A DNA stretch of 64,000 bases, taken from the NCBI GenBank assembly GCA_024195585.1, contig SWBL01000081.1, positions 1 through 64,000 on the forward strand, given 5' to 3'. This DNA comes from Aureobasidium sp. EXF-3400 (taxonomy: Eukaryota; Ascomycota; Dothideomycetes; Dothideales; Saccotheciaceae). Positions 56,319 through 64,000 of the stretch are shown here, piece by piece (the stretch's first letter is position 1; every line of letters begins with the position of its first letter). Below the pieces are notes generated by a model. It worked only from the letters and a program-made list of their open reading frames with translations, made no database searches and was not told where the DNA came from. A program made the translations under genes and the position numbers.

Positions 56319-58220
56319 TCAATCATCCGCTCTCTTTCTACCATGCAAATCATGCCCAGGTAGCTCAGCGATCCCAGTACCATCAACTTCTGCCCGATGT
56401 ACCTTCGCCATGTTCAGAGGCAACTCGCCAATCTTGTCTGCATCGTCTGACGGCAACTCATTGACATATGCACTATCCGCTTCATAAGTCGGCGAGGACA
56501 AAGCATCTTCTTTGTGCTCATACTTCGGTACCTCATGATGGGTATTCTTGTCTTCGTCGAATGAAATCAGTGCAACATCACCATATCCAGCCTTTGAACG
56601 ACGACGGCGAATCAAGAAGAATACGGCTGCGGAGACGATGGCAAGACCTGCTACTGCACCTATGACGATTCCTGCAATGGTTCCACCAGAGAGCGAGGTA
56701 GATTCCGATGGCACGCTAGGATCTGAAGAATTGGATCCTTGCCCCTGCGTCCAGTTAGATTCTCTAAGTGTGCCGTTCCAAGTAGTAAGCCAGTTAGGAG
56801 CATACGGCATTTGAGCAATCGTGGTATCGGTCTTTTCTATAATGACGGGTGTTGACGGGGTAGTCATGTTCGGACCTGGTGCTTGTGACAGCCAAGTTGT
56901 GTTTGTCTCCCAGTTTTGCACTAGAAGCGCTGCTTGTAGGAAGGCGCGACCAAGGTGATATGGCTGCCCTTCGTGAGGAGTGAACGGTCTGCATGGAAAA
57001 TATTGCGTCTTCGACGCAGTAAGAGGCGTATCAAGCTCCAAATTGAGAAGAGAAAATGGTACGTTGATCTCTGAGCCGTCACTGAATGTGAATGTCAAAT
57101 ATGCGAAAGTTTGAGTAATCTCATCGTAGTGGCGAGCGTCTGACTGGGTGTTCCAGAGATACAGTCCCAAATTTTGGTCATACGTGACAGGAAGATACTT
57201 TGCGATTGCGTCGCAGGTGGCTCGTGGCAGATGTAAATATGGGACACCTGGATTAGCCAGAACATCGAGTGGTCCACCTAGCAATCCAGCTTGAGAATTC
57301 GCAGAAGCATTGCTGTTGCTTGTATAAGGGCTGGTAAAGGGCCAGCCAGGACCGTTGGCTCCAACAGAAATGTCAGTCAGCTGGAATGTAGTGTTTTGGG
57401 TGCTGATCGGCGCGGTCAGGCAACGAGACCTGTCATAACCACCCATGACTAGACTTGGCTCGATATCAAGACTTGGGGATCCAATCTGGAGTCCGTATGA
57501 GAGAGATGAGATGATCGAATTCTGCTTCGCAGTGGCCAGTTGAAGACCTTGAGTATTGTTGAACCCAGTAGCATTGAGCCATGTGAGATTTGTTTCGGCC
57601 CCATACAAAGAGAAGTAGCCAACGTTCATAGTATACAGCTGACCGCCGGGGGAGTTCACAGTAAGGTTGTGTGTCAAAGTAATCGCTTGGTTGTTGAGAG
57701 AGTTCGAATTGTTATTGACGTCCCACACGATAGCTCGCTCATGGATCCATTGCACGTCATTCGTCAGGTTGAGGGGCCATGACACCGTTTCATCCCATGT
57801 ACTGCCGGCAAATAGAGTGCCATCCATATAGAGAAAATCTGCGTGTGCTGTGGACGATGTCCACATCGGCCAGCTTCCAGAGTCAACTTGATTGGGGCAC
57901 GCCGAGTCTTGTTGCGAACAAGCGTCTGCTGCAATCAACAACGAAGTCTTCGTCAAAGAGGGAAGCATCGCAAAAGTTTGGAATGGATCATTGTCCCAGG
58001 AGATGTTCAAAGCATGCCATGGCTAGATCTGTTAGTATGCGTTGGAAGACAGCTCGTCGTGCTCTTACACCGTCCGGCCCCACTGCAAAGTGTCAGTACG
58101 CGATTCTGATCTTCTTCCATACGTATCTTGCTTACCAGGCGTTTCGCTCCATTTCGAAACCCAGAAATCGGTCGCCTGACATGCTTTCGCGAGCAAGCCG
58201 AGCGTGAGTATTAACAACAT
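56319..58220 (-). CDS. membrane-anchored aspartic-protease-like protein lacking catalytic motifs
   Basis: Three exons: 58220-58136, a 14-nt micro-exon 58082-58069, and 58022-56319, giving 600 residues. The joins give 'ETPVGPDGPWHALNISWDND', the expected start of this fungal A1-like family. A signal peptide (about 1-16) leads into an extracellular pepsin-like domain with many N-glycosylation sites ('SLVMGGYDRSRC', 'VPYLHLPRATCDAIAKYLPV', 'LGRAFLQAALLVQNWE'). The first D-T-G is replaced ('FAMLPSLTKTSLLIA') and the second catalytic aspartate region reads 'ANPGVPYLHLP'. Proteolysis is therefore unlikely. One transmembrane helix (about 478-502) and an RRRR-flanked cytosolic tail of about 95 residues follow. 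A surface sensor or adhesin role is inference. Confidence 0.85.
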
Positions 58221-60658
58221 GTAAGCGTTTGGTCTACAGCCACATGCAAAGCTCTTCAGAATCTGTAGCAACACTCGGACCTGAAAGCGCAACAACAATC
58301 AAAAGTGCGGCCAAAGGAGAAGAAACCTACGACCCAAGATACTGCTTATCGTCAGACTTACATCGAGCTTACTAACCACCTTGTACAAGGATTAAAATTG
58401 TGAGTTGATGGAGCACAGGACCTTTGGACCTATTATTGTAAAGAATTGAGGCGGGACTGCATAAATAGATGAACTGATAGCCGGAGGATTAGCAAGATCA
58501 GGCTGTGCTACGACCTGATTCGCTGCATTGAATGCACGAGGGCGTTGGTGTCCCTGAGATACTTTTGGTTCATGCCGAGGCTGTGTGCTTTGCGGCTGGG
58601 TTGAGAGCAAAAGAAGTTGCTATCTGAAGGAGAACAGGATATACCAACTCGAAGCCTTCGATAGAAGGGTCATGGCGCTTATATGGAAGAATTGCAAAAA
58701 GCAGAATTCTGTCGTAGACAGGGGTTGTTAAGTATGTGCCAAGACATCGCGGTGTGAGACTCGTTCCTGACTTGAACACTCGTCTGTGAATCTACTTGTG
58801 GGAACCGAGCAAAGCCAGTCCATAATGTAGATATCTGTCATTCTGTCAAAGGCAAGATATGGTATTTTTCGACGATTTTAGTGTAATTCCAATGCGTAAT
58901 CAGACGTCAGGAATGGTCTTTCACAAAGCGCAAAGGTTGTGCGCTGATGACCGACACGCCGCCAGGGTCAACAAACACAGGAACATCAATTCGCATAACA
59001 CGATTGGATAACATTGGCAACGATACGACTTCGCACATGAGTAGCGTCTGACAGACATTGTTACATGCCGTTTCGCCCACCCCATCAGTATCTTGTCCTG
59101 AGGTTCCATCTGCGTTATGCACAGCATCCGCCTCGACGAGTAGCAGTCTCTAGACTGCCCGTGAAGGTTGGCAGTATACTTGTACTCACTGCTTGGTTGG
59201 TCGCGACCTCGACATGTCGCATGCCACAAAGTTCGACCTTCCTGTCTTGTAAGCTGTGTCATCACACCGCATCGACCCAGAGATTCGGTAAACCAGTCTG
59301 CAATCAGGTCTGGACGGTAGCGATAACGCATGCTAGATTTCGACATAAGGTGCAATCAGTATTTAAGCGCGATGCAGAAAGTCAGCAGATGAGCGAAGGA
59401 ATCGCTGCATCCTTCAGCTCAGCACGCACTAGCACGCTGATAAGTTGAATGTGTTTTTGTTTGATGTCAAAGATGACAGCAGAATTGACTGTCATCGCGG
59501 ACCTGCCCGATTTGAGCCTGAAATGAAGAATTCCGGCGCTGCCAAGGAAGGAGAGATAGGAGGAAAGCTTTCGCTTGATCTCTTGGCCAGGACCGAGGCA
59601 GTTTCGGCAGCTGCTTGTGATGTGAGTTTCCGCTGCGCCTGCCAGTCAGACGGCTCCATTTCTATCATTCGGTGATTCCTTATCACTTCTTTCAATCTTG
59701 GCTGTCTCGCCTCGGTCGTGTAAGTCAAAACTTGAGTGCACAGCTAATTTCGTACGTCCGTACGACGACCCATCGGCCCTACAACTTGAAGATACACTGG
59801 TACTTTGAATCCCAAGGAGTGCCGGTAAACACTCAGCATCCTTCGCCATCTTAGCCTTGCTTCTTATCACGCCTAGGATGAGGATACGAGGATGGTCTCA
59901 AATCCCCATGGAGTGACGTTCGATCAGATCGCGTGAGAGTCCTAACGCATACTCTCCAACTGGCCGCCCTACTATTGACAAGACCGGAAGCACAAGGAAA
60001 CAAGCTCTTCAGCTCGCGAAGTTGAGAAAGAGTCATCCATTCCGGACCGTGCTTTGTGACATGGCTCACACGAGATCTTGTCTGAAACCATGGGATCATC
60101 CACCCCTTCATTTCTCTTTGCTAATATTTCTGGGGTTGGACGTCCGTGTACAAAGGTTTGCGGAGAGACCTGAGGACAATTAGCCGAATCCGTGGATCAA
60201 TCCCTAAAGCAGTTCTTGGGATGAAGTCGCGCAGCGATGGTCTGGCAAGCGATCAACAAGCGTCCAATGGACAGTTTTCGTGACTCAATTTGCACGTTGT
60301 CTATCTGCAGTCTTCGTGCTTTTTATGCGCGCGGGTGGTCAATTATCCGCCACGATGAGGTTGCATTCTACCACATGCGGAAGGAGTTAAGTGAAAATCA
60401 CTTGGCATATTTGGCCAAGATCAATCCGTACCAGTCAGGAAAACCTCGCCTATCATTGTCCAATATATGCACCCCGTATTAGGGCCTACAGGTAGGTTCT
60501 GGCCGCCATAACGGACAGTTCACAGTCACCCGTAGCTGCGGGCTTATCACGAGCCACGGTTCCTTCAAGAGGCAAAGTAATTCTGATGATAAATATGCCT
60601 CTCATGTCCCTCCTCCCTTGTGCGACTGTACTTGTGTCGTTTACGAACAACATTCATC
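58221..60658. other. long divergent intergenic region, no firm gene
   Basis: 2.4 kb between two divergent genes. Open frames (58907-59122, 58921-59355, 59065-59448, 59445-59675) are short, mutually overlapping and lack splice partners or known motifs. A GATAA occurs near 60589 before the OPT gene. This may hold a decayed gene or non-coding RNA that I cannot recognise. Confidence 0.4.
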
Positions 60659-63039
60659 ATGCCGAATGTTGTAGAGGTTCAGGCTGAGGTATGATACCAA
60701 CAGCCAGCATAATCCATCGGTCACATTGCTGACATTACTACCGCAGCCAATTGGCGGTGCCATTGATTCCCATGACGAAAAGCATCCGGAGACCTTTTCC
60801 TTCAACTCATCGAACAAGGAAGACAGATTCGATGAGAAGGACCCCAACCTAGTCAAGGCCGAAGAGGATACCGACTACGATGAAGGCACTATTGCCGACC
60901 CTTTCGAGCCCTACAATGACCTGCCAGAGGAGCGACACTGGGTTGTCACTTTCCGTGCCATGCTTGTCGGATGTATTTGTGGAGCCCTCGTCAACGCATC
61001 CAACATCTACCTTGGTCTAAAGACTGGTTGGACTTTTGGTGCTTCGCTGTTCGGTGCCATTATCGGTTTCGCTGTTCTCAAGCCTCTGGCCAAGGCTCTC
61101 CCAGAGAGCTTCCCTATCCTTGGCGGATCTTTTGGCCCTCGCGAGAACAACATCGTTCAGACTGCTGCAACTGCCGCTGGCGGTCTCGGCTCTGTCATGG
61201 TATCTGGTATACCTGCACTGTACCAATTGAACCTGCTCAACACCCCCAAGGAAGACTTTGGTAGACTCGTCTCGTTGACTGTTGTCGGTGCCTACTTCGG
61301 ATTCGCTTTCGCTACCCCTCTCCGAAAGTTCTTCATCATCTACGTCGCCAGAGAGCTCAACTTGATCTTCCCTACTCCTTCTGCTTGTGCTTTGACTATT
61401 CGCAGCATGCACGCAGCCGCAACTGGTGAGGCCATCGCCAAGCTGAAGATGAAGGCGTTGAGTTACTCCTTCATTGGTGCTCTTCTTCTCCGTGTCGTCT
61501 CACAGTACGCCATTGGAATCCTCTGGGACTGGCACATTTTCACTTGGTTCTTCATCTGGGGCAACTACAAAAACTCTGCCATTGCCGTTGAGAACTGGGG
61601 ATGGTTCATCGAGTTCACACCTGCTTTCATTGGCTCTGGTATGCTCGTTGGTCTTAACGTCGCTCTATCCTTCTTCGGTGGCAGTGTCCTCGCTTGGGGT
61701 ATCATTGGTCCTGCTCTCGTACACAACGGCGTCGCTTTTGGTGCCCAGTCTTACCCCGATGATCCGAAATGGGACAAGGTTGTTTCCTTCTACTCTCTCA
61801 ACCACAAGTTTGCCAACAAGGATACTCCTAGCCCTCGTTACTGGCTTCTCTGGCCTGGTGTCTTGGCCATGATTGTTATTTCCTTCACCGAGCTCTTCCT
61901 CCAGTGGAAGGTCTTCTTTATCATGTTCAAGGCCATGGGTCGCGGAGCTGCAAAGGGCTTTAACGCCATGACCAACAAGGCTGGCATCAACGGCGCCACC
62001 ATCAATGTCAACGACCAGAAGGAAGAAGATGTCATCAAAGACTCCGCCGCAGATCACGAACTTGTCAAGATCTGGATGTGGGGACCAATTCTCATCCTCA
62101 GTATCATCGCTTGCTGCATTGTTCTTGGTGTTCAGTACGATATGCCCGTTGGCATGTCTCTCCTCTCCGTTTTCCTGGCCTTCTTCTTCGCCATTCTCGC
62201 TGTTCAGTGCGCTGGTGTTACCGATGTCACTCCCCTCACTGCCGCATCCAAGGCTTCTCAGCTTGTCCTTGGTGGCGCTACCAAGGGTGAGCACTGGGCA
62301 ACCGAGCACGCTCAGCGCCTCAACTTGATTGGTGGTTCTCTTGCCTCCATCGGTGCTGGACAGGCCTCCGACTTGGTTGGTGACTTCCGTGTCGGTTACC
62401 TTCTCCGCACTTCCCCCTTCCAGCAGTGGGTTGCTCAAGGTCTCGGCACGATTGTTGCATGTGTCCTCGCGCCTGCTATGTTTATGCTTTTCAGCAAGGC
62501 TTATCCTTGCATCATTGACATCGAGGCCGAGAAGTGCCCCTTCGCAGCGCCCAGTGTTGGTGCTTGGCGTGCTGTTGCTGTCGCTGTCACAGACCCTACC
62601 TTCCCTGTTCCCAAGACTTCGGGCTACTTCGCTATTGCCTTTGCCATCTTTGGCGGTGCTATGGTTGTCATCCGTCACTACGCATACACTGGCTCGTGGG
62701 CGAAGTACAAGGCTTACCATCCCAACGTCATGTGTATCGCCCTTGCCTTTGTCCTTAACGCGTAAGTTTGATTTTACCCTGTCACATCAACATTATCATG
62801 CTAACTATATATGAAAAAGGACCGTATACGGAACTGCAATGGTAATCGGAGCCATCCCTACCTACTTCTGGGCCAAGCGCAACCCCAAGAGCTTCGAGAT
62901 CTACGGCTTCGCCATTGCTGGTGGTCTCATTGCCGGAGAAGGTATCGGTGGTGTCATCAACGCCATCTTCCAGATTGCTGGCATTGCTGGACCTGATCCT
63001 TACGGCACTAACATTGCCTGCCCTGGTGACTCTTGCTAG
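60659..63039 (+). CDS. OPT-family oligopeptide/metal-chelate transporter
   Basis: Three exons: 60659-60688, 60747-62761 and 62820-63039, giving 754 residues. After an acidic N-terminus ('DTDYDEGTIADPFEPYNDLP') come about fourteen membrane segments. Conserved OPT/YSL-type stretches are present: 'NIYLGLKTGWTFGASLFGAI', 'GGSFGPRENNIVQTAATAAG', 'FPTPSACALTIRSMHAA', 'NLIGGSLASIGAGQASDLVG' and 'IAGGLIAGEGIGGVINAI'. The family imports small peptides or metal chelates at the plasma membrane; this sequence is nearer the YSL-like fungal branch than the glutathione transporter Hgt1/Opt1, by motif memory. Exon 1 is ten codons, with phase-0 GTATGA...CCGCAG. Intron 2 carries a CTAAC branch site. Confidence 0.95.
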
Positions 63040-63455
63040 AGTCGCTTTGAGCTGTACAAAAAGTCAATGGTTGTTTATATGAAATATGGGTGGGAGAGAG
63101 ATGATACCAGTTGTTTTTGTTTCTTTACTGCGTCACGACGATTAATTACGAGTTTAATAATGCTTTCTTTCGTACAATGGAAAGATTTGTTCACATGTGT
63201 CTGTCAAAAGAGTGTACACTTACAACTTGTTAGTTTGACCGAAGAAGACAAAGAAGTGAAAGCTTATGAGTTGGAGTAAGATGACTTGATTTGTAAAATG
63301 AAGTAAAAAGGCTCATGTGCTATCTAATCTACAAGCATTTCGGTTGTGTATGCAAGTTTGGCAGTTATTAGCCGAGAGAGCTCTGCTTCACGAGAGCAGT
63401 AATCTTTGCCTCTTTAGCCTCGGCTTGATCTCTGAGGAAACCATGTTTCCTGCTG
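63040..63455. other. convergent intergenic region
   Basis: About 415 bp of A/T-rich 3' flank of OPT. No gene was recognised. Confidence 0.45.
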
Positions 63456-64000
63456 TCAAGCCCTCTTCCAAGTGTTGGACTCGAGATCCTCTCCACAACG
63501 CCGGTGCCAATCCTCCAAGGTCCAGGCATTGGCGCGGTCGATTTCAATTGCTGTGGATCGGGGAGCAGTGGAAGCAATGCTGGTGTCGAGCCGGGCTGGG
63601 ACTTCGAGACCATTACCAAGGCCAGGTGCAGTCGGGACCGAGTTGGTGCTGTCGATGTCCATCTGTGTGTGCTCTAAAGGAGCTTTCTATCTGGCGTCCT
63701 CAGCCTCCCGTCTGGCGGCCTCAGCCTCCCGTCTGGCGTCCTCAGCCTCCTGTCTGGCCTCCTCGGCCTTCTGTCTGGCCTTATCAGCCTTCTGTCCAGC
63801 CTTCTGAGCCTTCTTTTCGGCCCTCTCTTGGGCCTCCTTCAGTACGTAGCGCTTCATGCCTTCGGAACGGGGAGGATGGTAGGCATGGTTTGTGGCCCAA
63901 ACATCTGTTCCCGAGATGAGCAAGTCGAATCCGCCCCAGAACGGACTCACTGCCGATGGACGTTCACGCACATCGAATGGGCGATCGGAGAACGCAGCAC
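63456..64000 (-). CDS. coiled-coil protein, 5' end outside window, in-frame TAG
   Basis: The N-terminal part is cut by the window edge. From 64000 it reads 'DRPFDVRERPSAVSPFWGGF', then 'DLLISGTDVWATNHAYHPP' and a 60-residue charged helix of K/R-x-x-A-E-E/D-A-R heptads, a coiled coil. This resembles the C-terminal part of small uncharacterised fungal proteins. The frame meets TAG at 63689-63687 right after 'REAEDAR'. The same frame is then open again for 76 codons ('MDIDSTNSVPTAPGLG', 'TLEDWHRRCGEDLE') to a stop at 63456. Either the gene ends at 63687 and the rest is chance, or the TAG is a mutation, a read-through stop or inside an unseen intron. Confidence 0.6.

Noticed and set aside
59065..59448. 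Overlapping ORFs on both strands at 58.9-59.5 kb
   Set aside because: Searched for a gene or transposase remnant; no motif, splice structure or consistent codon bias was found.
61665..62720. 351-codon minus-strand ORF
   Set aside because: Antisense shadow of the OPT transporter: low-complexity, no motifs, and the plus strand is clearly coding.

Overview
The window is nuclear DNA of a filamentous ascomycete (Pezizomycotina). The evidence is split genes with short GT-AG introns (mostly 45-70 nt), fungal protein families (GH18/CBM18 chitinase, siderophore transporter, OPT transporter, EthD-like protein, Ctk3, Snf12, Cdc42, fungal ABCC pump) and intronless or split tRNA-type Pol III genes. A Dothideomycete is my best guess, at low confidence. 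There is no bacterial, plasmid or CRISPR signature.

Layout. 0.3-2.2 kb: DHA1-type MFS drug transporter. 2.7-3.5 kb: tRNA-Gln(CUG) and tRNA-Arg(ACG). 3.7-7.5 kb: divergent pair QNG1 (queuosine salvage) and UBA2 (SUMO E1 subunit). 9.3-12.4 kb: very long cell-wall GH18 chitinase with CBM18 and a repeat stalk. 12.9-19.2 kb: a fast-evolving accessory block. It holds three divergent paralogues of a small family ending in a Cys/His plus W-H-P motif, a small two-helix ORF, an EthD-like protein, a DUF7587-like gene and a decayed second copy of that gene's 3' end. 20.0 kb: tRNA-Ser(GCU). 20.6-32 kb: beta-lactamase-fold serine hydrolase, His-rich histidine phosphatase, SNF12/BAF60, cytosine-deaminase-like amidohydrolase, an unknown protein and a Ser/Thr kinase. 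32.9-38.1 kb: large disordered/coiled-coil protein and CDC42. 39.7-41.9 kb: siderophore transporter with a perfect SreA-type GATA site upstream. 43.3-49.6 kb: F-box-like protein and a full-length ABCC pump. 50.6-55.8 kb: RPC37, a P5C reductase with a MITE in its intron, CTK3, further MITE copies and a small Cys-containing protein. 56.3-58.2 kb: membrane-anchored protein with an aspartic-protease fold that lacks the catalytic motifs. 60.7-63.0 kb: OPT transporter. 63.5-64.0 kb: coiled-coil protein cut by the window edge.

Most genes are housekeeping or transport genes that work separately; there is no secondary-metabolite cluster. Functional themes are nutrient and xenobiotic transport (two MFS, ABCC, OPT), wall remodelling and polarity (chitinase, Cdc42), and transcription (Snf12, Rpc37, Ctk3). 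The most novel part is the 12.9-19.2 kb block of paralogous orphans. The MITE family around 53-55 kb is second. All gene models are read by eye from splice signals and frame continuity; no database search was run.
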